A stretch of DNA of 47,296 nucleotides from Sphingobacterium prati. GTDB lineage: Bacteria; Bacteroidota; Bacteroidia; Sphingobacteriales; Sphingobacteriaceae. The notes beneath the pieces are model-generated. The model was not told the origin of the DNA. It ran no database searches and was given only the letters and a program-made list of their open reading frames with translations. Within the stretch, counting starts at the first letter, position 1. Every line of letters begins with the position of its first letter. Where the stretch lies: contig NZ_JABJWY010000027.1 of NCBI RefSeq assembly GCF_013167215.1, positions 1 to 47,296 on the forward strand. The letters are read 5' to 3'. Of the stretch, positions 33,571-40,456 are shown piece by piece. The position numbers and the translations under genes are program-made.

Positions 33571-33598
33571 AACTATTTTATAACCAATCCTAGATTGG
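33549..33598 (+). terminator. Two tandem hairpins behind the structured RNA
   Basis: CTCCAC-TTAG-GTGGAG (33549-33564) and CCAATC-CTA-GATTGG (33584-33598) are consecutive short stem-loops. They may define the 3' end of the RNA; the following run of T is weak. Confidence 0.4.
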
Positions 33599-33626
33599 CT
33601 AGACAAATATAAAAACAATGTTTAAG

Positions 33627-33646
33627 ACGACCAAATATTTGGTCGT
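33627..33646. promoter_or_regulatory. Perfect 20-bp palindrome before the XRE regulator gene
   Basis: ACGACCAAATATTTGGTCGT reads the same on both strands with no spacer and ends 14 bp before the ATG at 33661. The absence of a loop argues for a dimer-binding operator, probably autoregulatory, although the following ATAATTTTTTTT could also give termination. Confidence 0.6.
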
Positions 33647-33660
33647 ATAATTTTTTTTAC

Positions 33661-34062
33661 ATGATTAAAATTTATCAAACAAAATCTATATTCCGAATAG
33701 AGTATGAATTGACTTGCAATATTAAAGTTTTGCGTGAGGAGAAAGGATGGTCACAAGAAGTATTGAGCGCAAAAATGGGGTTTGCAGTAAAATTTGTAGG
33801 TAAATGCGAATCGCTTGACCAACCTGAAAAGTATAACCTTCGCCATATGGGAATATTAAAGAAGGTATTTGGTTTTGAAAGCTTGGATGATTTTTTTCCC
33901 AACGGAATTCCTGAAGATGAGCAAATCGTAATCCAATATAAAAAGGTGCCGAAGAAGAAAGCGGATGGAACAGATTCCAAACTTATGGAAAATGTAGTTG
34001 TTGAAATTGTAGTTGTTGATGCTGAGACTAAAGCGGAAGGAAATAAACAAAGTAAGAAATAA
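33661..34062 (+). CDS. XRE-family helix-turn-helix protein
   Basis: This 133-residue protein has a cro/CI-type helix-turn-helix at about residues 18-75 (NIKVLREEKGWSQEVLSAKMGFAVKFVGKCE). An acidic middle and a basic, Lys-rich C-terminus (VVVDAETKAEGNKQSKK) follow. The DNA-binding core is of usual length; the tail has no recognised domain. It is the first gene of the AT-rich island and is preceded by a perfect palindrome, so it likely represses its own operon. The next gene starts 8 bp downstream. Confidence 0.8.
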   Translation: MIKIYQTKSIFRIEYELTCNIKVLREEKGWSQEVLSAKMGFAVKFVGKCESLDQPEKYNLRHMGILKKVFGFESLDDFFPNGIPEDEQIVIQYKKVPKKKADGTDSKLMENVVVEIVVVDAETKAEGNKQSKK

Positions 34063-34069
34063 TAATTAC

Positions 34070-34405
34070 ATGTCCGTAATCGCAGAAACACAGTATTTAA
34101 ACAAATCTATAAAAATATTTAGATTCTATACCATTGCGTCATTAATCTTGATTTTACTAGTTATGCTTTTGTCGCCTTTACATCAGGATTATTTAATATT
34201 GATATCGGCGATAACACTATTACCTGTATTAATTCCATTAATATTGGCTCCAATAGGTTTGTATTATAGTTGGAAAAGTTATCAAGCAAAAGAAGAACCA
34301 AGGAAAAAACGGACAATGTTCTTTATGGGGCATCTGTTTTTTTGTACGGTGATAATATTATTTGTTATGGCCATAATTAAGGATGTGTCTTCACTTAATT
34401 GGTGA
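34070..34405 (+). CDS. Small integral membrane protein, 111 residues
   Basis: The start is ATG 34070 (MSVIAETQYLNKSIKIFRF), 8 bp after the XRE gene; a longer overlapping frame upstream is not used. Three hydrophobic helices are visible: IASLILILLVMLLSPL, LILISAITLLPVLIPLILAPIGLYY and FFMGHLFFCTVIILFVMAII. A basic loop (KSYQAKEEPRKKRT) lies between helices 2 and 3. No family is recognised. Its coupling to an XRE gene suggests a regulated membrane factor, possibly an effector or immunity protein, but this is inferred from position alone. Confidence 0.7.
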   Translation: MSVIAETQYLNKSIKIFRFYTIASLILILLVMLLSPLHQDYLILISAITLLPVLIPLILAPIGLYYSWKSYQAKEEPRKKRTMFFMGHLFFCTVIILFVMAIIKDVSSLNW

Positions 34406-34456
34406 AAAATTATTATAAACATATATTAAAAAATACATGGTTAATCAATTGATGAA

Positions 34457-34693
34457 TTGAAGGTAACAAACAGACAAAGCTTCATCAAATTTCTTGATTT
34501 GTTGCGTCTGGATTTGCTTCAACATCCTGAGACTTGGGAAAACAAAACCTTACCTGATTTTCTGGAAGCTTTAGCTGCATATACAGAAGATATCCAAGGG
34601 TATTATGATAATACAAATTCAAGTGTTGATGCTGAGAAAGCTGCGTGGTCAACATTTGCTGATATTTTCAAGGGAGCTAAAATATATGAGTAA
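34457..34693 (+). CDS. DUF7660-like protein, 78 residues
   Basis: The conserved core FIKFLDLLRLDLLQHPETWEN, then LPDFLEALAAYTEDIQGYYDN and WSTFADIFKGAKIYE matches my recollection of the DUF7660 pattern (small cytosolic proteins, often in polymorphic-toxin or immunity settings). No ATG is in frame: the start is TTG 34457 or an upstream non-canonical codon. A nearby ATG (34436) reads MVNQLMN and stops, and one base change would join the frames. The gene may thus use a rare start or have lost its start. Confidence 0.6.
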   Translation: MKVTNRQSFIKFLDLLRLDLLQHPETWENKTLPDFLEALAAYTEDIQGYYDNTNSSVDAEKAAWSTFADIFKGAKIYE

Positions 34694-34776
34694 TAAATTA
34701 TAATTGCAGACAAAGAAGTGTTAGAACCCTTAATGAAAGGTAAACCTTACAACTATCATAAGAATTAATTCAAGAT

Positions 34777-35988
34777 ATGCCTAAAATACTTATTACCGGA
34801 AATGGTTTTGACCTGAGTTTTGGTCTACCCACTGGATATTCTGATTTCCTTAAAATCTGTAAAAAACTTCAGAGTTCTAAAGAATTTGATTGGAGCAATT
34901 TGAAAGATGACATCATAGTGCTAAAAAATTCAGAGAAGCTACCTAACTCCGATTTTCTTGATTTCGAGACTTTCAAAGAAAAACTTAATGAAAACACTTG
35001 GTTCAGATACTTATCTAGGGAGTATGGTATCAATACATGGATAGACTTTGAAAAGCATATTGAAAAAGCATTATCTATTATACTAGCTATTTTAGATGAC
35101 ATAAAAGTAGAAACTTTTATTAAAAATGGCAGATACCCAATTAATGGCGGAATATTGTATAAAGAAGATCTTGACGAAACACAATATGAGATATATCTCA
35201 CCTTAATCGATTTTAAAATTATACTTTATGATGAGTTCGACCAGATTAAATTAAACCCAACATTTTTAAAATCGATTGAAAAATTTTATGTCGATCTAGA
35301 AAAGGAAAAGTTATATGACTTTATTCTGAATGAACTGAATATTTTCACAAGTCTTTTTAGTGATTATTTGTCAAATATAGTCCTACCTTTAACAGAGCTT
35401 TCGGAAGGAACTATCAGAATAGATTTGTTAAAACACATAGATTATCATTTTACATTTAATTATACTCCTACGTTTTCGAGACTAATCTCCAAATCAATAC
35501 CTACAACCTTTATTCATGGTGAGTTGGAAAAAAACAACATTGTTTTAGGAATAAACGATTGGGAACAAACAATAAATGACCGATCTAGTTTGATTCCATT
35601 TACTAAATATTTCCAAAAGTTGTATTCTGGGATAAATCTAAAATTTGTGGATGAAATTGAAAATGAGGACAAGCTATATCAGTTCTTTTTTTGGGGACAT
35701 TCGTTAGATAAATCAGACGCTCTATATATTAACGAAGTTTTTAATAAGGTAGATAACATAAACAAAGAAGGTGCAACTGGAAAAATCATAGTCATCTACC
35801 ACAGTGACTCCTCTCGCTTCAGTATTATAAAAAATCTTATTGAAATTAGAGGAAGTGAAGACGTTTTGCGTAAACAGCGTGATGAAAATTTAGTTTTTCT
35901 ACATTGTGAATCAAATGAACTTAAAAAAGAGCTATCAGCACCTATGACTAATCGATTTGATGGTCTGAATTTGTTCTATGCACGTTAA
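34777..35988 (+). CDS. AbiH-family abortive infection protein
   Basis: This 403-residue protein carries the AbiH signature at its N-terminus, ILITGNGFDLSFGLPTGYSDF (residues 4-24), and further AbiH motifs: DYHFTFNYTPTF, TFIHGE followed by IVLGIND, and FFFWGHSLDKSDALYINEVF. It is cytosolic and has no signal peptide. AbiH was first described in Lactococcus as a phage abortive-infection gene; its biochemical activity is not established. Its length is slightly larger than many members. It is adjacent to a DUF2158-like gene and lies within a region dense in defence genes, supporting a phage-defence role. Confidence 0.88.
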   Translation: MPKILITGNGFDLSFGLPTGYSDFLKICKKLQSSKEFDWSNLKDDIIVLKNSEKLPNSDFLDFETFKEKLNENTWFRYLSREYGINTWIDFEKHIEKALSIILAILDDIKVETFIKNGRYPINGGILYKEDLDETQYEIYLTLIDFKIILYDEFDQIKLNPTFLKSIEKFYVDLEKEKLYDFILNELNIFTSLFSDYLSNIVLPLTELSEGTIRIDLLKHIDYHFTFNYTPTFSRLISKSIPTTFIHGELEKNNIVLGINDWEQTINDRSSLIPFTKYFQKLYSGINLKFVDEIENEDKLYQFFFWGHSLDKSDALYINEVFNKVDNINKEGATGKIIVIYHSDSSRFSIIKNLIEIRGSEDVLRKQRDENLVFLHCESNELKKELSAPMTNRFDGLNLFYAR

Positions 35989-36005
35989 TAAAACAAATAA
36001 TTATA

Positions 36006-36224
36006 ATGGAAGAATTTAAAATTGGCGACGAAGTGTTTCACAAAGCCGACTCAACGCAAAAATGGGTTATTGAAAAAATAGATGATGAAAAAGTATTGTG
36101 TTCAACTTTAATCAAAGAAACTTTAAAACAGGTAAAGGAAACATTTCTTAAAACATCAATAAAAAAGTGTGCAGATCCAACTATAACTTTTGGGAATTCG
36201 AGTAGAAGAAATTATCGATTTTAA
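36006..36224 (+). CDS. DUF2158-like small protein, 72 residues
   Basis: The protein starts MEEFKIGDEVFHKADSTQKW and continues VIEKIDDEKVLCSTL. The pattern FK-GD-V--K-------V is that of DUF2158 (YodC-like) proteins, small SH3-like barrels of unknown function. The usual C-terminal WF strand is replaced by a basic Ser/Arg-rich end. It begins 17 bp behind the AbiH gene and may be its operon partner, perhaps modulating it, but that is speculation. Confidence 0.6.
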   Translation: MEEFKIGDEVFHKADSTQKWVIEKIDDEKVLCSTLIKETLKQVKETFLKTSIKKCADPTITFGNSSRRNYRF

Positions 36225-36457
36225 TATACATATGAATAAATTGAACTGTATCTGGCATGCATAGGAAGGTCTGTGATCTTAGGCATAGTAGCTATGGATT
36301 TTTTCGAAGTTATGCAGTATACCGGATGCTGCTCTGCATATAGATTTCCAGTACATCTTGTTATATTCGATTGGAATTATTTAGTTTTGGATATAGCTAG
36401 TTAGGGTGAGATTACAAAAAGATGTGTGTAAATCCCACAAATAAATCCTAGTGATTT
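36225..36457. other. Gap between convergent AbiH and patatin operons
   Basis: No gene, repeat or clear terminator hairpin is seen in these 233 AT-rich bases. Confidence 0.4.
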
Positions 36458-37366
36458 TCAAATTTTAAATAATGTTTTTATTTTATCTTCATTTCGTTCA
36501 AATGACTCTCTACCAAGTCTTTGTAAGAGTTTTAATTTTTCAACATCAGTTTCAACAAAATTTGTTCCATACTCTGGTTGGTTAAAAGTTTCATTAATAC
36601 GTACTAAAGGGATTTCACTAAAATTCAGATCAATTAGTATTTCAGTCGTGGAACTACTTGCCTTTAACATTTTTTCAAATAATTGTACAAATTGTAAGCT
36701 TTTAAAAAATGAGGATTTCCAGCCCATTGATTTTTCGATAAAATTCCCTGTTCCTAAGCTTAAAATAGCTACATTATTTGATGCTTCCTTTAGAGCAACC
36801 TTAGCATCTGTGATAGCAAACAAAGTTGGATTATTGGCTATAAATCCTCCATCAACAGCTAAAATGTCACCTTGGTTTTCTGTTTTCACTAAAACTTTTT
36901 CAAAAATAGGATATGCAGCACAAGAAGCTTGTATTGCCTGAGCTATCGTCGCACCAAATCCAGGTGAAAAAGTTGCTTTCAATCTATATGCTTGCTCAAC
37001 ATTGCGTTTAAAGATAAAAGGTTTTTCCCTTTCATAGTTCATAGAAACAATTGCAACACCTGTAAGAAATTCCATGAATTTTTTTTCACCAAATTCTTCT
37101 TCAAGTTGTAATTTTAGTTCGGCGGATTTTGAGGCAGCCGAATTTTTGTTCATAATTTTGGGAATAAGTTCATAATATTTTTTAATAATAGACTCAATAG
37201 TATAACCTAATCCTATCATTGAAGCAATTATTGACCCAGTGCTAGTTCCGTAAACAATATCAAAGTGATCGTGCAATGGCTTATTCAATAGTTTTTCCAA
37301 TTCATTTAGAATCCCTAAAGTATAAATTCCTTTTGAGCCGCCCCCGTCTAATGTTAGAATATTCAT
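36458..37366 (-). CDS. Patatin-like phospholipase (effector of the DAC-like operon)
   Basis: This 302-residue protein has the patatin catalytic set: oxyanion-hole GGGSKG (residues 8-13), nucleophile elbow GTSTG with Ser42, and the DGG dyad with Asp172 (VDGGFIANNP). It is expected to hydrolyse membrane phospholipids in the cytosol when activated. It differs in length and sequence from the CapV lipase at 43224-44264, so it is not a recent duplicate. It is the last gene of a tight operon, 9 bp after the 432-residue gene and coupled to a DAC-like protein. That order suggests a nucleotide-activated effector, which is inference. Confidence 0.88.
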   Translation of the reverse strand: MNILTLDGGGSKGIYTLGILNELEKLLNKPLHDHFDIVYGTSTGSIIASMIGLGYTIESIIKKYYELIPKIMNKNSAASKSAELKLQLEEEFGEKKFMEFLTGVAIVSMNYEREKPFIFKRNVEQAYRLKATFSPGFGATIAQAIQASCAAYPIFEKVLVKTENQGDILAVDGGFIANNPTLFAITDAKVALKEASNNVAILSLGTGNFIEKSMGWKSSFFKSLQFVQLFEKMLKASSSTTEILIDLNFSEIPLVRINETFNQPEYGTNFVETDVEKLKLLQRLGRESFERNEDKIKTLFKI

Positions 37367-37375
37367 AATTATGAT

Positions 37376-38674
37376 CTAGCTACCTCTTAATTTATTAAGC
37401 ATTGTTTGACTAATTCCGTAAGCTTTATGCCAATTATTCTTGGTTATAGCGCTATAAAGCGATTGATTATCTTTAGGCAAACCTTCAAAATCTAAATTAC
37501 CGATTTCACCTAACAACCTTTGAAATCTACTCACTTGCCCCGCCTCCATTTTTCTTAGAACGACTTCATCCTTATCTATAACTCTTTCAAAATAATAAAG
37601 CCATCTATCTCTAGAGATCTTTTTTAATTCGTTTTCCGCAATTGGAGCAGCAGTTCGTGAAATACCATATGAGTTACCTAAATAGACTGCTAAGTAGGCT
37701 TGCATACAGTCAATTAAAGCTGGTACTGGAATAGTCGTACCTAGATTAGAAAGTTTTTTTATTGCTGAAGGCTCATTATGAAAATTATTAAAAGCAAAAT
37801 GAACTTCTAACAATTGCTTCGCTGCTTTAACAAAAGTTGAAGACCGTAAATTTTCTGGAACAAAATCGAATCCACCTACTTTCATCAAAGCGGACTTTAC
37901 GCCATTAATAGCTATAGAATTACCTGTAGCAGTTACGTCCCTATAGGTAGCTCCAACGTTCCATTTATCATTATCTCCAATTGAATCCCATATATGAGGA
38001 AGCATTAAATTAAGATTACTAAGAGCGTGTTCTAATTTCGCACCATTTTCATATTTGATAGCAGATATCAAAACTGTCAAAGCAGTTCTCAAGTAAAATA
38101 CTGGCGAATTAATTATTTGCTCAACGTGAGGATCGTCAATTCTTAGAGTTTCATTTAATAGTCGATCTCTAAAAGTAGAAAACTCTAACGCAATTGATAT
38201 ATCTTGTTCGCCAAGTATATATTGTATGCTTGACTTAACTATGCCAAAAGCAGTAGTTTTATCTAGTTCTTCATCGGCTTCTTTCGAGAAATAATGATTA
38301 ATTAATTCATTACTATGTCTTAGCTTAATTGCAGCTGTTTTATTAATTACGCCAAGTTGTTCCGCAAGTTCTATTGCAGTGTGGTCAGTAATTGCGACGT
38401 CTATTGGTGTAAAATCATCTAAATCTGGACGCGAAAGCATCTCCCCAATAAACTTCATACCTAGAGTACCAATAGTTTCTTTTAATTTAACCATTGCTTT
38501 TTTCCACGCATACTCCGCGGCCATATCATATGCTTCCAACTGAAAAGCCGCCACAATCTGATGTTGTTGCCTGCCGGTCAGCGTAGTGGCGTATGGCAAA
38601 ATTTCATCTGGCTTATCTGACGATCTTGGTAAATTTACACCATTTGGTCCCGTCCACAATTGCGATTCATTCAT
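37376..38674 (-). CDS. Unknown helical protein, 432 residues, in the DAC-patatin operon
   Basis: No family is recognised. The start is ATG 38674 (MNESQLWTGPNGVNLPRSSD), which overlaps the stop of the DAC-like gene as ATGA, indicating translational coupling. The protein is largely alpha-helical (LEAYDMAAEYAWKKAMVKLKE, DHTAIELAEQLGV, ALTVLISAIKYENGAKLEHAL), cytosolic, with no P-loop, nuclease motif or transmembrane segment visible. The N-terminal GPNGVNLPRSS is extended and Gly/Pro-rich. Its place between a cyclase-like protein and a lipase suggests a sensor, scaffold or regulator. This is inferred from position alone. Confidence 0.8.
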   Translation of the reverse strand: MNESQLWTGPNGVNLPRSSDKPDEILPYATTLTGRQQHQIVAAFQLEAYDMAAEYAWKKAMVKLKETIGTLGMKFIGEMLSRPDLDDFTPIDVAITDHTAIELAEQLGVINKTAAIKLRHSNELINHYFSKEADEELDKTTAFGIVKSSIQYILGEQDISIALEFSTFRDRLLNETLRIDDPHVEQIINSPVFYLRTALTVLISAIKYENGAKLEHALSNLNLMLPHIWDSIGDNDKWNVGATYRDVTATGNSIAINGVKSALMKVGGFDFVPENLRSSTFVKAAKQLLEVHFAFNNFHNEPSAIKKLSNLGTTIPVPALIDCMQAYLAVYLGNSYGISRTAAPIAENELKKISRDRWLYYFERVIDKDEVVLRKMEAGQVSRFQRLLGEIGNLDFEGLPKDNQSLYSAITKNNWHKAYGISQTMLNKLRGS

Positions 38675-39723
38675 TTCTTCCAAATTTTAATTGTTCCATC
38701 CTGAGATTTGTAAAAACAGAAAATAAAGTGTTCGCAGTTTTTCATCGCAACGAACGCTTTTGACCTAGATCCTCCACTAATAACATCATGAGCATTAATA
38801 TATCCATCAATCAGAAGATGATAACCTATTACTTTCCCTTTACTTGTGATAATAGTTATACCATCATGGTTTAGCATAGACTTTAGCAACGAAGAATATG
38901 CTCTTAAATTTGTAGAAAATTCACCTTCCAAGGTGTTTACATCTTTTAGAAGATCCGAAAAATCAATTGGTTCCTCAAGAAAAACGCCCCCCTTAACGGC
39001 AAGATTATTTCTAACATTCTTAATTGCCTCTTCGGTATCGCTAATAATACCTATCAAATTACCATGACCATCCTTTAAAGCTTGATCAATTATCTTTTCA
39101 ATATAGGCTTTTAAGTTTATTTTTATTTCATCTTCGGCATCTTGCGAAATCGAGAGAGCAAGTTGATGTATTTCGTTTTCAAAAAAATCCTTTTCTTGTT
39201 CAAGATTTTGTGACACAATTAGGCAATTGTTCAATCCGGAAACTTCAACAACTTTAGGACTAATATTCCTAAGATAAACAATTGAAACCCCCTTATACCA
39301 TCCTGTTATTTTAAGCTCTCCAACGGTTTGATTATACATTGACGGGCTAGTTTCGATCATTTCTGCACTTATTAAACCATACTTCATTTTCCCTTCAATG
39401 ATTTGAATAAAAATAACCCAACCTGATAATGCTAGAGGTGCACAAAGCTTAATTACTTCTTTAAATTCATCTGATCTAATTTCAGTCTCCTTAATTGGAA
39501 AGATTTTGTTGGGAATGGTTTCTAAGAAAGTATTGATATCGTTTGTGATTAATACCTCAGGAAATAGGTGTTGGCCCTCTTCATAATAATCTGCTAAAAG
39601 ATTAATAATTTCAAGCACTCCTAAATTTATCCTTTCATCAACTATGAAGCCCTCTCCGGTCAATAAATCCCCGATAGATTGAAGGACAGTAAGTCGCAAT
39701 GAAGAATGATTTATTTTATTCAC
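38671..39723 (-). CDS. DisA_N/DAC-like (diadenylate-cyclase-fold) protein, 350 residues
   Basis: The C-terminal region (about 280-350) has the layout of a diadenylate cyclase domain. SMLNHDGITIITSKGKVIGYHLLID matches the DGA segment (Asp287), and GGSRSKAFVAMKN near 317-329 lines up with the catalytic GTRHRAA-type motif. It is followed by FYKSQDGTIKI as in the SEETG..I strand. The middle GHGNLIGII resembles DAC-associated N-terminal domains. Conserved His/Arg of RHR are replaced (R320-S-K322), so activity is uncertain. The start is GTG 39723 in a GTGA overlap with the 62-residue gene; TTG 39729 is possible. It is coupled to the 432-residue gene. c-di-AMP or another product is only inferred. 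Confidence 0.7.
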   Translation of the reverse strand: MNKINHSSLRLTVLQSIGDLLTGEGFIVDERINLGVLEIINLLADYYEEGQHLFPEVLITNDINTFLETIPNKIFPIKETEIRSDEFKEVIKLCAPLALSGWVIFIQIIEGKMKYGLISAEMIETSPSMYNQTVGELKITGWYKGVSIVYLRNISPKVVEVSGLNNCLIVSQNLEQEKDFFENEIHQLALSISQDAEDEIKINLKAYIEKIIDQALKDGHGNLIGIISDTEEAIKNVRNNLAVKGGVFLEEPIDFSDLLKDVNTLEGEFSTNLRAYSSLLKSMLNHDGITIITSKGKVIGYHLLIDGYINAHDVISGGSRSKAFVAMKNCEHFIFCFYKSQDGTIKIWKK

Positions 39724-39908
39724 ACACAATAATACTTATTATTCTGTTTATTATTAATATCAATCTTGACAAAAATCTTCTGCGTCATGTGCAAAAAGAA
39801 CTGTCCAAAAAAGATCGCAAGTCCAAAATATGCGTAAACGAGTCGATGTTTGCCATCATCGTCCTCAATTTCGAATTCATCCTTCGCTATGTCGTATCGG
39901 CTATACAT
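39720..39908 (-). CDS. Small helical protein, 62 residues, coupled to the DAC-like gene
   Basis: The frame opens with ATG 39908 (MYSRYDIAKDEFEIEDDDGK) and ends in a GTGA overlap with the DAC-like gene, which supports translation. An acidic N-terminus is followed by HRLVYAYFGLAIFFGQFFLH and a basic end (IFVKIDINNKQNNKYY). The YAYFGLAI-FGQ segment resembles a longer helical family found in defence regions, so this may be a truncated or small member. The hydrophobic stretch could also be a membrane helix. It is the first gene after Cap3, 77 bp behind it, where only a weak promoter-like TACTTTGG is seen. Confidence 0.6.
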   Translation of the reverse strand: MYSRYDIAKDEFEIEDDDGKHRLVYAYFGLAIFFGQFFLHMTQKIFVKIDINNKQNNKYYCV

Positions 39909-39985
39909 TTAAATGATGGTATTTTACTGTTTTTTTATTCCAAAGTATCTGTATAATTCCAAGTATAACATTTAAAATTTACAAA

Positions 39986-40450
39986 TTAGTTTTTGTTTGG
40001 AATTCTCAATTCATGGAATCCATATTTGTCTAAAACCCTTAGATATATGCCTTTAGTTCCTTTTATTAAAAGAATAATAAAATCGGTCATGATTCTATTA
40101 TTCTTAAACTGTTGCTTCAACATCTGTAAATCTGTATTAGATGGAGTTGGAAAAGGCTCTGGATGCGTATGCCATTCACCTAGGTAAGTAAATTGTCCGT
40201 TGCTGTTATGAAATTCATAATCCAAAATTATTTGTGCACTATCTTTGTTTCTATCGAAACTCATCCTCGAAGACTTATCCATTCTTGAGGGAACTGAAAG
40301 TTTAATTATATTTATTTGCTCATTTATTATTTTTCCTACAATTATACCACCGGCTTCATGTGCCTTCGCCCCGTTTTGGGTGAATCTTTCTAAGATGTCC
40401 AATGGCCCTCTATGTATAACAATCGAGTATTTGTTTATTTTCAACTCCAT
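39986..40450 (-). CDS. cap3: CBASS Cap3, JAB/JAMM-family isopeptidase
   Basis: This 154-residue protein has the complete JAMM metalloprotease motif: Glu32 (HEAGGIIVG), His94 and His96 (EWHTHP), Ser104 and Asp107 (SNTD). In type II CBASS, Cap3 removes CD-NTase conjugates made by Cap2, reversing priming of the cyclase. The ATG at 40450 (MELKINKYSIVI) is chosen over an upstream in-frame TTG. It follows cap2 by 6 bp and closes the four-gene CBASS operon. Length and motif spacing are normal for the family. Confidence 0.93.
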   Translation of the reverse strand: MELKINKYSIVIHRGPLDILERFTQNGAKAHEAGGIIVGKIINEQINIIKLSVPSRMDKSSRMSFDRNKDSAQIILDYEFHNSNGQFTYLGEWHTHPEPFPTPSNTDLQMLKQQFKNNRIMTDFIILLIKGTKGIYLRVLDKYGFHELRIPNKN

Positions 40451-40456
40451 AATCAA

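Noticed and set aside
33360..33572. 70-codon plus-strand frame
   Set aside because: It lies entirely within the paired arms of the structured RNA, has no protein family and no ribosome-binding context.
33360..33600. tmRNA or tRNA in the structured region
   Set aside because: No TpsiC-like GGTTCGAATCC arm, CCA end or acceptor stem was found; the rod shape fits neither.
37376..38674. ATPase or STAND sensor role for the 432-aa protein
   Set aside because: No Walker A (GxxxxGK[ST]) or other NTPase motif is visible.
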